Below are positions 26,277-35,534 of a DNA stretch of 64,000 nucleotides, piece by piece. Origin of the DNA: Roseiarcus sp963824475 (lineage in GTDB: Bacteria > Pseudomonadota > Alphaproteobacteria > Rhizobiales > Beijerinckiaceae); the NCBI GenBank assembly GCA_963824475.1, contig CAWGPR010000012.1, positions 496,001-560,000 on the forward strand, read 5' to 3'. Under the pieces are notes generated by a model that was given only the letters and a program-made list of their open reading frames with translations, searched no databases and was not told the DNA's origin. Within the stretch, counting starts at the first letter, position 1. The number at the start of each line of letters is the position of its first letter. The position numbers and the translations under genes are program-made.

Positions 26277-28108
26277 GAGACGCGCTCCAACGTTTGGGCC
26301 GAAGCCGGGCGCCGCAATCGGGCGGCGATCTCCCGGACAATGAAACGGGCGGTGATCGGCATCCCGCTGAAGTGGACGATGGACGTGAGACGCGCGGGCG
26401 CGATCATAAGATCGGTCGTCAGCAGGACGCGCATCTGGGCGTCGCGGTTCTGCTCGACCACGAACACTTGATCGTGGCCGCGGACAAACTCGGCGATTTC
26501 GAGCCCGAGCGGAAACGCGCGGATGCGCAGCGTGTCGACATGCAGGCCGTCCCTCGCCAGCAAGGCCTGGGCCTCGTCCATCGCCGGGGCGGTCGATCCG
26601 TAGTGGATGATCCCGACTCGCGTCGGCTTCGCCGCGACTTTAAGAACCGGCCGCGGCAGGAGGCTGCGCGCCGTTTCAAATTTGCGTAAGAGGCGCTCCA
26701 TATTGTCGACGTAGGGACCGGCTTCCTCGGTGTAGCGCGCGAAGCGGTCGCGGCTGGTTCCTCGGGTGAAATAGGCGCCGAGCGTCGGATGGGCGCCGGG
26801 CAGGGTGCGGTAGGGGATGCCGTCGCCGTCGACGTCGTTGTAGCGGCCGAACTCGGCGGCGGCTTCGAGCTCGTCGCCGCTGAGCACCTTGCCGCGATCG
26901 TAGGCGCGCGCATCGTCCCAGCGGAACGGCGCGGTGAGATGCGAGTTCATGCCGATGTCGAGGTCGAGCATGACGAACACCAGCGTCTGCAGCCGCTCGG
27001 CGAAATCAAACGCGCTCGCCGCGAACTCGAACGTCTCGCCCGGCCCGTCGGGGATAAAGAGCACATGCTTGGTGTCGCCGTGCGAAGCAAACGCGCAGAC
27101 GAGTAGGTCCGACTGCTGAGTGCGCGTGGGCATGCCGGTCGACGGGCCGCCGCGCTGCACGTCGAACACCACCACCGGAATCTCGGCGAAATAGGAAAGG
27201 CCGAAGAACTCCTGCATCAGCGAGACGCCGGGGCCGGAGGTCGTGGTGAAGGCGCGCGCGCCGTTCCAGCCGGCGCCGACCGCGACGCCGATGGCGGCGA
27301 TCTCGTCCTCAGCCTGGACGATCGCGTAGTTCTTTTTGCCCGTCGCCGGATCGACGCGATAACGCGCGCAATTGCGCTCGAACGCCTCGGCGAGAGAGGT
27401 GGAGGGGGTAATCGGGTACCAGGCGCAAACCGTCGCCCCGCCATAGACGGCCCCTAAGCCCGCGGCGAAATTGCCCTCGACGAGGATGCGGTCGCCCGCG
27501 GCGTCGCTGCGCTTGACCCGAACGCCGAGCGGGCATTGGAACCGCGACTTCGCATCGTCGTAGCCGATTTTGAGCGCCTCTAGGTTGGCGGCGATCAGCT
27601 TGTCCTTGCCCTTGAACCGCTCGCCGATCAGCGCCTCGATCGCCGCGATCTCGATGTCGAGCAGCGCCGCAAGCGCGCCGACGTAAACGATGTTCTTGTA
27701 GAGCTGGCGCTGCCTCGGGTCTGAATATTCCGCCGTACAAATCTCGGTCAGCGGCATGCCCAAGACCTCGATATCATCGCGGGTCAAGAGATGGGCGATC
27801 GGCCGCGTTGAGTCGTAGAAGAGGTAGCCGCCGGGCTCGATCGACGCCAAGTCCTGGGCGAAGGTCTGCGGATTCATGGCGACCAGGATATCGGCGCCGC
27901 CGCGCGCGCCTAAGAAACCCGCTTCGCTCACGCGCACTTCATACCAGGTCGGCAGGCCCTGGATGTTCGAGGGAAAGATGTTGCGCGGCGCAATGGGCAC
28001 GCCCATGCGCAGGATCGAACGCGCGAACAGGAGATTGGCGCTTGCCGATCCCGAGCCGTTGACGTTGGCGAATCGAATGACGAAGTCGTTTACAGCGACA
28101 ATTGGCAT
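26273..28108 (-). CDS. korA: 2-oxoacid:ferredoxin oxidoreductase, fused gamma-alpha subunit
   Basis: Pairs with KorB. The start at 28108 is fixed by the family N-terminus MPIVAVNDFVIRFANVNGSG, giving 611 residues; a longer open frame exists but is out of family and overlaps the upstream gene. The first 180-190 residues are the gamma domain (GSASANLLFARSILRMGV; ILVAMNPQTFAQDL), followed by the alpha domain (NFAAGLGAVYGGATVCAWYP, GVAVGAGWNGARAFTTTSGP, FDVQRGGPSTGMPTRTQQSD). The C-terminal part (VEQNRDAQMRVLL) is typical of KorA. It overlaps the upstream flavoprotein gene by 19 bases and korB by 4. The ferredoxin partner is not encoded nearby. Confidence 0.92.
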   Translation of the reverse strand: MPIVAVNDFVIRFANVNGSGSASANLLFARSILRMGVPIAPRNIFPSNIQGLPTWYEVRVSEAGFLGARGGADILVAMNPQTFAQDLASIEPGGYLFYDSTRPIAHLLTRDDIEVLGMPLTEICTAEYSDPRQRQLYKNIVYVGALAALLDIEIAAIEALIGERFKGKDKLIAANLEALKIGYDDAKSRFQCPLGVRVKRSDAAGDRILVEGNFAAGLGAVYGGATVCAWYPITPSTSLAEAFERNCARYRVDPATGKKNYAIVQAEDEIAAIGVAVGAGWNGARAFTTTSGPGVSLMQEFFGLSYFAEIPVVVFDVQRGGPSTGMPTRTQQSDLLVCAFASHGDTKHVLFIPDGPGETFEFAASAFDFAERLQTLVFVMLDLDIGMNSHLTAPFRWDDARAYDRGKVLSGDELEAAAEFGRYNDVDGDGIPYRTLPGAHPTLGAYFTRGTSRDRFARYTEEAGPYVDNMERLLRKFETARSLLPRPVLKVAAKPTRVGIIHYGSTAPAMDEAQALLARDGLHVDTLRIRAFPLGLEIAEFVRGHDQVFVVEQNRDAQMRVLLTTDLMIAPARLTSIVHFSGMPITARFIVREIAARLRRPASAQTLERVS

Positions 28109-29931
28109 GTGTGTCCGGCTTGCGCCATCTCGAGTGTGAACTTCATCATGTCCCAGGCGCCGGTCGGGCAGCGTTCGGCGCAGAGCCCGCAATGCAGGCA
28201 GAGATCCTCGTCCTTGACCATCACCCGCCGGGTCTTGACCGGCTCCGAGACATAGATCGCCTGCGTCAGATTGAACGCGGGCGCGACGAGCGATTGCCGC
28301 AACTCGTCCTCCGGCGCGTTGGGGACGAACGAGATGCAGTCGATCGGGCACACGTCGACGCAGGCGTCGCATTCGATGCACAAGGGCGCGGAAAAGACGG
28401 TCTGGACGTCGCAGTTGAGGCAGCGCTGAGCCTCGCCCAAAGCCTGTTTCAGATCGAAACCGAGCTCGACTTCGGTCTCGATGTTCTTGAGCGCCACCGC
28501 GTTCTCGACATGGGGAACTTTGAACCGGCGGTCGAGGGTGATCGCATTGTCGTAAGACCATTCGTGGATGCCCATCTTCTGGCTCACGAGATTGGTCAAC
28601 GGGTGCGGACGCGCGCGCACGTCCTCGCCCTGGCAGAAGGCGTCGATCGAGATCGCGGCCTCATGGCCGTGCGCAACCGCGGTGATGATGTTCTTGGGGC
28701 CAAACGCGGCGTCGCCGCCGAAGAAAACATGTCGCAAGCTTGACTGGAACGTGACTGGGTCGACGGTGGGCAGGCCATCGCGGCCGAAGGCGACGCTCGC
28801 GTCGCTCTCGATCCAGGGAAAGGCGTTCTCCTGGCCGACCGCGATCAGGACGTCGTCGCATTCGACGACAACATCCGGTTCGCCCGTCGGTTTAAGGACG
28901 CGGCGCCCGCGCTCGTCTTTTTTCGCTTCCATCTTCTCGAACACGACCCCGATCAGGCGGCCGGCCTCATGCGTGAACGCCTTGGGCGCGAGGAAGTTCA
29001 TGATCGCGACGCCCTCTCGCGCCGCGTCTTCCTTTTCCCAGGGCGAAGCCTTCATCTCGGCGAAGCCGGAGCGCACGATGACCTTGACATCGGCGCCGCC
29101 GAGGCGCCGCGCTGTCCGGCAGCAGTCCATCGCGGTGTTTCCGCCCCCCAGCACGACCACCCGCCGGCCAATCTTCGAGATATGGCCGAATGAAACGCTG
29201 GCCAGCCAGTCGATGCCGATATGGATGTGGCTCACCGCTTCGCGACGTCCAGGAATGTCGAGGTTGCGCCCGCGCGGCGCGCCGCAGCCAACGAAGATCG
29301 CATCGTAGCCTTCGCTGATCAGGTCCGTGAGGCTGTCGACGCGACGTTCGGCTACGAACTGGCCGCCGGTCGACAAAGCGTAGCCGACCTCTTCGTCGAT
29401 CACCTCGTCCGGCAAGCGAAATTTTGGAATCTGGCTCCGCATCATGCCGCCGGCGCGCGAATCGGAATCGAACACGACGACCTCGTAGCCGATCGCGGCC
29501 AGATCACGCGCGACGGTCAGCGACGCCGGGCCCGCGCCGACGCAGGCGACGCGCTTGCCGTTTCGGCTCGAAGGCGCGCCGGGCAGCAACGCGGCAATGT
29601 CCTGCTTGTGATCGGCGGCGACGCGCTTCAGCCGGCAGATCGCGACCGGCTGTTCCTCGAGCCGTCCCCTGCGGCAGGCGGGCTCGCACGGACGGTCGCA
29701 TGTGCGCCCCAGAATTCCCGGGAACACATTCGACTTCCAATTGATCATATAAGCGTCGTTGTAATCGCCAGACGCGATTTTGCGGATATATTCGGGGACC
29801 GGGGTGTGCGCCGGACACGCCCACTGGCAATCAACCACCTTGTGAAAGTAGCTGGGGTCGGAGACGTCCGTCGGCTCCACGCCGGTTCGTCCTTCCGCCC
29901 GTTCCCGAGATGCCAGGGTTTCGGAGTCCAT
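28090..29931 (-). CDS. GltD-like FAD/NAD(P) oxidoreductase with N- and C-terminal iron-sulfur regions
   Basis: 613 residues. An N-terminal Cys-rich helical domain (CQWACPAHTPV, GRTCDRPCEPACRRG) as in glutamate synthase small subunit binds [4Fe-4S]; then a FAD site (VGAGPASLTVARDLAAIGYE) and NAD(P) site (VLGGGNTAMDCC); the C-terminus has a bacterial-ferredoxin-like domain with CIECDACVDVCP and CLHCGLCAERCP. It is the first gene of an operon with korA and korB, overlapping korA by 19 bp. It probably moves electrons between NAD(P)H and the ferredoxin clusters of KorAB; the direction is not evident. Confidence 0.88.
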   Translation of the reverse strand: MDSETLASRERAEGRTGVEPTDVSDPSYFHKVVDCQWACPAHTPVPEYIRKIASGDYNDAYMINWKSNVFPGILGRTCDRPCEPACRRGRLEEQPVAICRLKRVAADHKQDIAALLPGAPSSRNGKRVACVGAGPASLTVARDLAAIGYEVVVFDSDSRAGGMMRSQIPKFRLPDEVIDEEVGYALSTGGQFVAERRVDSLTDLISEGYDAIFVGCGAPRGRNLDIPGRREAVSHIHIGIDWLASVSFGHISKIGRRVVVLGGGNTAMDCCRTARRLGGADVKVIVRSGFAEMKASPWEKEDAAREGVAIMNFLAPKAFTHEAGRLIGVVFEKMEAKKDERGRRVLKPTGEPDVVVECDDVLIAVGQENAFPWIESDASVAFGRDGLPTVDPVTFQSSLRHVFFGGDAAFGPKNIITAVAHGHEAAISIDAFCQGEDVRARPHPLTNLVSQKMGIHEWSYDNAITLDRRFKVPHVENAVALKNIETEVELGFDLKQALGEAQRCLNCDVQTVFSAPLCIECDACVDVCPIDCISFVPNAPEDELRQSLVAPAFNLTQAIYVSEPVKTRRVMVKDEDLCLHCGLCAERCPTGAWDMMKFTLEMAQAGHTCQLSL

Positions 29932-30058
29932 GTCTTACGTCTTACGCCAACCTTCGGACGAAATTATTAAAATCGGCGCTGAGGGCGACAAAAGGTCGTG
30001 AAGTGGGTATTGGATCGCCATTTTCACGTCAAGCGAGAGCGCAAACCGCGCAAAACGC

Positions 30059-31099
30059 TCACATTGCCTCCCTTAAACGGGGCCAAGTGTCCGCGAGCCG
30101 GTAGCCCGAGGGCCATGGATCGTCGGGATCGAGCATATACTGGTTAATCCCGGTAATCCAGCCCCGGCCGGAAATAATCGGGATGATCGCCGGCCGGCCG
30201 CCGACTGTCGCCCGGCGAGCGATGCGGCAGACGAACTCCGATCCGATGATCGAGCGGGCGCGATAAATCTCGCCCTCCGTCATCAACCCGCGCGCGCTCA
30301 AAATGGCCATGCGGGCTGAGCAACCGGTCCCGGTCGGGGAGCGGTCGATCTTGCCGGGGCGGACGACGACCGCGTTCGGGCCCTGAAGTTCATGTCCCTG
30401 GCGCTCGAGAGGGCCAGCGAACTGACAGAAGGAGATGTGGTCCCAGTCGTTAGCCTCAGGATGGGAGAAACCGAGCTGCTCATTGGCCGCGGCGATGATT
30501 CGGACCCCCATCTCGGCCAGATCGCGGGCTTCGTCCGGCGCGATCATGAAGCCGAGCACGCCTGCGTCGACGATGACGGAACTGTCGCCGCCATAGGCGA
30601 CATCGACCTTGAGTGAGCCCAAGCCCTTAACCTCCAGCGGCGCGTCCAACCGGTCGGCGAACGAGGGCGCGTTCTCGATCGAGACCCGCTCGGCTTTGCC
30701 ATTGCGGCACTCGGCTGTGACCGCGATCAGGCCCCCTGGCGCCTCGAGCACGAGATGCGTCTGAGGCTCGCGCATCGGCAGAATCCCGGCGTCGAGCAAG
30801 ACGGTCGCGACGCAGATGGCGTTCGAGCCCGACATTGGCGGCGTATCCTCGGGCTCCATGATGATGAAACCCATCTGCGCCCTCGGGTCCTTGGCTGGCA
30901 CGAGCAGATTGACGTGCCGGAAGACGCCGCCGCGCGGCTCGTTGAGGACGAAATTGCGCAAGGCGCCGTCCTTGGCGATGAAACGCGACTGCTCCCACAG
31001 GGTTCCGCCGGGCGGGGGCGCGACGCCGCCGACAATCACGTCGCCGACTTCGCCCTCGGCGTGGCAGGTGACGACGTGGATGATTTTGGAGGTGCGCAT
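30059..31099 (-). CDS. Proline racemase-family enzyme (4-hydroxyproline epimerase / trans-3-hydroxyproline dehydratase-like)
   Basis: 346 residues from the ATG at 31099, chosen because the family begins MRTSKIIHVVTCHAEGEVGD; the frame continues further upstream without family similarity. The two catalytic positions read Ser in PPMSGSNAI and Cys in PTGTGCSARMA, the Ser-Cys variant of the superfamily instead of the Cys-Cys of classical proline racemases. Such variants act on hydroxyproline isomers. No hydroxyproline-catabolic operon or transporter is adjacent, so the substrate is open. Upstream on the same strand lies a CopD-like membrane protein gene, ending 26 bp before this start. Confidence 0.85.
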   Translation of the reverse strand: MRTSKIIHVVTCHAEGEVGDVIVGGVAPPPGGTLWEQSRFIAKDGALRNFVLNEPRGGVFRHVNLLVPAKDPRAQMGFIIMEPEDTPPMSGSNAICVATVLLDAGILPMREPQTHLVLEAPGGLIAVTAECRNGKAERVSIENAPSFADRLDAPLEVKGLGSLKVDVAYGGDSSVIVDAGVLGFMIAPDEARDLAEMGVRIIAAANEQLGFSHPEANDWDHISFCQFAGPLERQGHELQGPNAVVVRPGKIDRSPTGTGCSARMAILSARGLMTEGEIYRARSIIGSEFVCRIARRATVGGRPAIIPIISGRGWITGINQYMLDPDDPWPSGYRLADTWPRLREAM

Positions 31100-31125
31100 G
31101 ATGGGGGCCGTGCCTTGCGGTCGTC

Positions 31126-31596
31126 TTAGCCGAACATTCCGCCATTTGCGCCGGCAACCGCGCCGAGAATTGTCACAATCGCAGCTGTTAGCAAGATGTG
31201 TGCGCGCGAAAGACGCCGCAGGACGACTTCCGGATGGTGTGCCGCTTCCGCCGCCAACCGTGCGCGAAGGGTTGGCTCGACGACGAACACGAGAGCCATG
31301 AACAAAGCCCAGACCAAAGCCATGGCGTCGAGCCACCAGAAGGTCGGATCGGCGAATTGGGCCCAGAGGTCTAAGCGCCAAGCCATCCAGAGCCCAGTCG
31401 CCCCAGCGAGCGGAATCGACCACCTAACTTGGCTCGAGAAGCGCGTTTCGATCGCTTCGAACAGCGCCCAGCCCTTCCCGGCGTCCTCGCTCGCGCGCGC
31501 CAGGGGCAGCGCGACAAGCGTGACGAACGCGACGCCTCCGATCCAGTGGGTGATGAAGAGGACATGCAGCGCTCGGGCGAGTTCGATGTCGTCCAT
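31126..31596 (-). CDS. CopD-like integral membrane protein
   Basis: 156 residues from the ATG at 31596, after which the protein is almost wholly hydrophobic with four membrane segments. HVLFITHWIGGVAFVTLVALPL near the start has His residues placed as in CopD/cytochrome-b561-like proteins. A longer frame upstream is arginine-rich and not credible. Function unproven. Same strand as the proline-racemase-family gene 26 bp downstream, possibly co-transcribed. Confidence 0.65.
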   Translation of the reverse strand: MDDIELARALHVLFITHWIGGVAFVTLVALPLARASEDAGKGWALFEAIETRFSSQVRWSIPLAGATGLWMAWRLDLWAQFADPTFWWLDAMALVWALFMALVFVVEPTLRARLAAEAAHHPEVVLRRLSRAHILLTAAIVTILGAVAGANGGMFG

Positions 31597-31848
31597 CAGA
31601 CGGCCACGGCTCGACCGTCTCGTCGCCAATATACAGCGAGCTGGCGTTGTATTTGAAGCTGGCTCATGCGCGCGCCGATCCGGGGCCGGTGGTTTGCGTG
31701 CGAGCCTATCAGTTCCGGCGCGGCAGCAACCACGCCAAAGAGCGGAGGTAAGCCGCGCCGCAGGGCGGTATTCCCCTTCCATCGCCGTCCCATCCGGCAT
31801 AGATAGCGGATTTCCCCTTCGTTTCGCGCCGAAGAGGCGCCGGAGACC

Positions 31849-33255
31849 ATGATGCCCACGCCGCGTACGTTATATGACAAGATCTGGGACGAGCATGTCT
31901 TGGACACCCAAGGCGCCCTGAGCCTCATCTATATCGACCGGCACCTTGTCCACGAGGTGACCAGCCCGCAGGCGTTCGAGGGCTTGAGGATGTCCGGGCG
32001 CAAGGTGCGCGCGCCGCAGAAGACGCTGGCCGTGGTCGACCACAACATCCAGACGACAGACCGCAGAGGCGGCATCGAAGATCCGGAGAGCCGCCAGCAG
32101 GTCGAGGAGCTGGCCAAGAACGCGCGCGAGTTCGGCATCGAATATTATGACGAGTTCGATCCGCGGCAGGGCGTCGTGCACATCATCGGGCCGGAGCAGG
32201 GCTTCACTTTGCCCGGGACGACGATCGTCTGCGGCGACAGCCACACTTCGACCCACGGCGCCTTCGGCGCGCTCGCCCACGGCATCGGCACTTCGGAGGT
32301 CGAGCATGTGCTCGCGACCCAGACGCTGATCCAGACCAAAGCCAAGAACATGCGGGTCAAGGTCGACGGCGCGCTTCCTCCGGGCGTGACCGCCAAGGAC
32401 ATCATCCTCGCCATCATCGGCGAAATCGGGACGGCGGGCGGCACCGGCCACGTGATTGAATATTGCGGCTCGGCGATCGAGTTCCTCTCGATGGAAGGCC
32501 GGATGACGGTCTGCAACATGTTGATCGAGGGCGGCGCGCGCGCAGGCATGATCGCCCCCGACGAGAAGACCTACGCTTACCTCAAGGATCGCCCGAAGTC
32601 GCCGAAGGGCGAGCTTTGGGACCAGGCGCGGCGCCACTGGGAGACGCTGCACAGCGACGAGGGCGCCGAGTTCGACCGCGAGGTCAAGCTCAACGCCGCC
32701 GACCTGCCGCCGATCGTCTCCTGGGGCACCAGCCCGCAAGACGTGGCGCCGATCTTCGGCGCCGTGCCGCGGGTCGAGGACGGCCCGACCGAGCAGAAGC
32801 GCGCCTCGATCAAGCGCGCGCTCGACTATATGGGGCTGAACGGCGGAGAGAGGATGACGGAGATCGCCATCGACCGCGTCTTCATCGGCTCCTGCACCAA
32901 TGGCCGCATCGAGGATCTGCGCGCCGCGGCGGCGATCGCGAACGGCCATAAGGTCAGCGAGCGCGTCAACGCGATGGTCGTGCCGGGATCGGGCCTGGTC
33001 AAGGCGCAGGCCGAGGCCGAGGGCCTCGACAAGATTTTCCTCGCCGCGGGCTTCGAGTGGCGCGAGCCCGGCTGCTCGATGTGCCTGGCGATGAACCCGG
33101 ACAAGCTTGCGCCCGGCGAGCGCTGCGCCTCGACCTCGAATTGCAATTTCGAGGGCCGCCAAGGCTATAAGGGCCGCACCCACCTCGTCTCGCCGGCGAT
33201 GGCCGCGGCGGCCGCAATCGCGGGGCGGTTCGTCGACGTGCGCGACTGGCGGTAA
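31849..33255 (+). CDS. leuC: 3-isopropylmalate dehydratase large subunit
   Basis: Aconitase-family subunit isomerising 2- to 3-isopropylmalate in leucine synthesis. 468 residues, normal length. The [4Fe-4S] Cys ligands are in FIGSCTNGRIEDLR and GCSMCLAMNPD (C-x2-C); substrate-site stretches are VCGDSHTSTHGAFGA and GTSEVEHVLATQTL. Starts MMPTPRTLYDKIWDEHVL; either of two adjacent ATGs could be used. leuD is not in the window. arfB begins 4 bp downstream. Confidence 0.96.
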   Translation: MMPTPRTLYDKIWDEHVLDTQGALSLIYIDRHLVHEVTSPQAFEGLRMSGRKVRAPQKTLAVVDHNIQTTDRRGGIEDPESRQQVEELAKNAREFGIEYYDEFDPRQGVVHIIGPEQGFTLPGTTIVCGDSHTSTHGAFGALAHGIGTSEVEHVLATQTLIQTKAKNMRVKVDGALPPGVTAKDIILAIIGEIGTAGGTGHVIEYCGSAIEFLSMEGRMTVCNMLIEGGARAGMIAPDEKTYAYLKDRPKSPKGELWDQARRHWETLHSDEGAEFDREVKLNAADLPPIVSWGTSPQDVAPIFGAVPRVEDGPTEQKRASIKRALDYMGLNGGERMTEIAIDRVFIGSCTNGRIEDLRAAAAIANGHKVSERVNAMVVPGSGLVKAQAEAEGLDKIFLAAGFEWREPGCSMCLAMNPDKLAPGERCASTSNCNFEGRQGYKGRTHLVSPAMAAAAAIAGRFVDVRDWR

Positions 33256-33259
33256 GGCC

Positions 33260-33676
33260 GTGAAAATCGGCGATCTGCTCATTGACGAGAGCGAGATCGT
33301 CGAGACTTTCGTGCGCTCCTCGGGTCCGGGCGGGCAGAACGTCAACAAGGTGGCGAGCGCGGTCGAGCTCCGGTTCGACGCCCGCACTTCTCCCAGCCTG
33401 CCGAACGACGTCGCGATCCGGCTGATCAAGCTCGCCGGGGCGCGCGCCACCCAGGACGGCGTGATCGTCATTTTCGCCCAGCGATATGCGAGCCAGCCGC
33501 GCAACCGAGAGGACGCGCGCGCGCGCCTCGCCGCTTTGCTGATGGCCGCGCAGGAGCGGGCGAAGCCGCGTCTCGCCACCCGGCCGACGCTCGCTTCCCG
33601 GGCGCGCCGTCTCGACGCGAAGACTCGCCGTGGCGCGGTGAAGGCGCTGCGGAGCAAGACGACCGGCGCGGATTGA
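33260..33676 (+). CDS. arfB: Alternative ribosome-rescue factor ArfB (peptidyl-tRNA hydrolase, YaeJ-like)
   Basis: 138 residues from a GTG at 33260, four bases after the leuC stop. The catalytic GGQ is at residues 24-26 (SSGPGGQNVNKV), and the C-terminal tail is Lys/Arg-rich (RARRLDAKTRRGAVKALRSK) as needed to enter the mRNA channel of stalled ribosomes. Unlike release factors it lacks codon-recognition domains. Lies in a leuC-arfB-SMP30 run on the plus strand. Confidence 0.93.
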   Translation: MKIGDLLIDESEIVETFVRSSGPGGQNVNKVASAVELRFDARTSPSLPNDVAIRLIKLAGARATQDGVIVIFAQRYASQPRNREDARARLAALLMAAQERAKPRLATRPTLASRARRLDAKTRRGAVKALRSKTTGAD

Positions 33677-33679
33677 TTC

Positions 33680-34576
33680 ATGTCCTTGCGCGCGGAACTC
33701 GTCGTTGAGGCGAGAAACGAACTTGGCGAGGGGGTGCTCTGGTCGCCCTCCGACGACGAAGTGCAATGGACCGACATCTTCGGCCGGCGCTTCTGGGCTT
33801 ACCGCCCTTCGGACGGCCGCAGCCGGTCGGTCGCGCTGCCCGACCGGCTGACGTGCTTCGCGCCGCTTGGCGGGACCAGGCTGCTCGCGGGCTTTGCCGG
33901 CGGACTCGAGGTCTTCGATCTTGAAAGCGGCGCTCGCCGGCCAATCGCCGCCGTCGAAGCGGATCGTCCGTCGACGAGGCTCAACGACGGCAAGCTCGAC
34001 CGCCGTGGGAGACTGGTGTTCGGCACGATGGACGAAGATTCGCCCGCGCGCCCGATCGGTCAGATCTATAGCTACGAAGGAGGAGCGGGCCCGCGCGCTC
34101 TTGCTTCGGGCGTGCGCATCGCCAACTCGATCGCCTTTTCACCCGACGGTCGGCGCATGTATTTCGCCGATACGCCGACCAAGATCATTCGCGCTTATGA
34201 CTATGACCTCGACAGCGGCGAATTGTCCGGCGAGCGGACCTTCGCGACGCTTCAGGGACCGGGCTCTCCAGACGGATCGACCGTCGACAGCGACGGCTGT
34301 CTGTGGAACGCTGAGTGGGGCGGCGGGTGGGTCGTGCGCTACACGCCGGACGGGCGCGTCGATCGCATCGTTCACGTGCCGTGCTCGCATGTCACCTGCT
34401 GCGCGTTTGGGGGCGCGAACCTCGACCGGCTGTTCGTGACCTCGGCGCGGACCGGCCTTGACTCTGCCGCCCTCGCGCGCGAGCCGCTCGCGGGCGCGCT
34501 GTTCGCCGTCGGCGCTGGCGTCCAGGGCCTCGCCGACACGCCATTTCCGGCGGCGCGTCTTCCGTTTCGGGGTTGA
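33680..34576 (+). CDS. SMP-30/gluconolactonase/LRE family protein
   Basis: 298 residues forming the six-bladed beta-propeller of the SMP-30 family, hydrolysing sugar or aldonic acid lactones with one divalent metal. Family features: NELGEGVLWSPSDDEVQWTD (metal-binding Glu), STRLNDGKLDRRGRLVFGTM (Asn-Asp), RIANSIAFSPDGRRMYFADT and SPDGSTVDSDGCLWNAEWGG (catalytic Asp context). Starts three bases after arfB, so probably one transcript. Convergent with the damaged MBL gene. Confidence 0.9.
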   Translation: MSLRAELVVEARNELGEGVLWSPSDDEVQWTDIFGRRFWAYRPSDGRSRSVALPDRLTCFAPLGGTRLLAGFAGGLEVFDLESGARRPIAAVEADRPSTRLNDGKLDRRGRLVFGTMDEDSPARPIGQIYSYEGGAGPRALASGVRIANSIAFSPDGRRMYFADTPTKIIRAYDYDLDSGELSGERTFATLQGPGSPDGSTVDSDGCLWNAEWGGGWVVRYTPDGRVDRIVHVPCSHVTCCAFGGANLDRLFVTSARTGLDSAALAREPLAGALFAVGAGVQGLADTPFPAARLPFRG

Positions 34577-34630
34577 TGGAGATGGTTCGAAGCGCTGCGA
34601 ATCGCTTGCGCTACAGACTGGTGGGGGAGT

Positions 34631-35534
34631 TTATCGCCTTGCGCGAATGTCCCCTTGCTGGGGTCGTCGCGGAGCGCTGACCGGTCGGGGCGCCGTTCGC
34701 TCCTCCCGCTGCTCGCTCCTCATCGCCGCAAGCTCGGCGAGATCGTGCGAGCAGATCAGCTTGACTTCGCCGAAGGCAAGGCGCGCGAGTTCGCGCAGGC
34801 GCGCCAGATTGGCGCGTCGCTGCGCGTCGTCGACGCTCGCGAGCGACTCGAACCAGCGCAAGCCCTTTGGCGCGGCGCCGCCGTCCGGCGCGACCTCGGA
34901 GTGGTGGAGATAGGCGTCGCCGCAATGGAGCAGCCAATCGTCCGACCGCCTGACCGCGACGCCGCAATGTCCGCGCGTGTGCCCCGGCAGCGGAATCAAC
35001 AGCACTTCGTCCTGGGTTGCGGGAATCGCCCGCACCGCTGAGAAGCCGAACCAGGACTCGCCCTCCTCCTTGAGCGGCGCCCATTTCTTGACCCCGGCGA
35101 TCTGCACGGCGCGATAGCGGCGTCGCTCGTTCAGGCTCGACGGGTTCAAGGCCGCGCGGAGCTCGGCGGCGAGAACGTGCACGGCCGCGCCGGGGAAGTC
35201 GCTGATCCCTCCCGCGTGGTCGAGGTCGAGATGAGTCGGCACGATGTGGCGAACATCGCTTGGACGATAGCCACGATCCACCACTTGCCGCAGCGCCGTC
35301 TCGGCGACCTCGAGCCGCGGCCGCGCGATCGCATTGAACATGAAATCCGAGTCGTTGGGGCTCGTTCACGTCCTCAACGCCAAGCCCGGTGTCGACCAGG
35401 ATCAGCCGGTCATCGCCCTCGATCAGGAGGCAGTGGCAACACATGGGCGCGGGCGACAGCGGCCCGCCGGCGCCGCCGAGAAGTCTCCCGCCGCGTGGAC
35501 ATAAGGACCCGCAGTTGAGGTGATGGATACGCAT
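34631..35534 (-). pseudogene. MBL-fold metallo-hydrolase, split by a one-base frameshift
   Basis: The N-terminal part, from the ATG at 35534 (MRIHHLNCGSLCPRGGRLL, CHCLLIEGDDRLILVDTGLG), and the C-terminal part with the zinc motif THLDLDHAGG, plus LPGHTRGHCGVAV and ICSHDLAEL, lie in different frames. The frame changes at a run of four G (35357-35360, C on the coding strand). Removing one base there gives EDVNEPNDSDFMFNAIARP and one frame of about 300 residues, the family length. So the gene is either freshly inactivated or the extra base is a homopolymer sequencing error. Function, if intact: a lactonase- or glyoxalase-like hydrolase. Confidence 0.8.

Noticed and set aside
31870..33777. 635-codon open frame antisense to leuC and arfB
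   Set aside because: Mirror of two well-identified genes; no ribosome site or recognisable domain.
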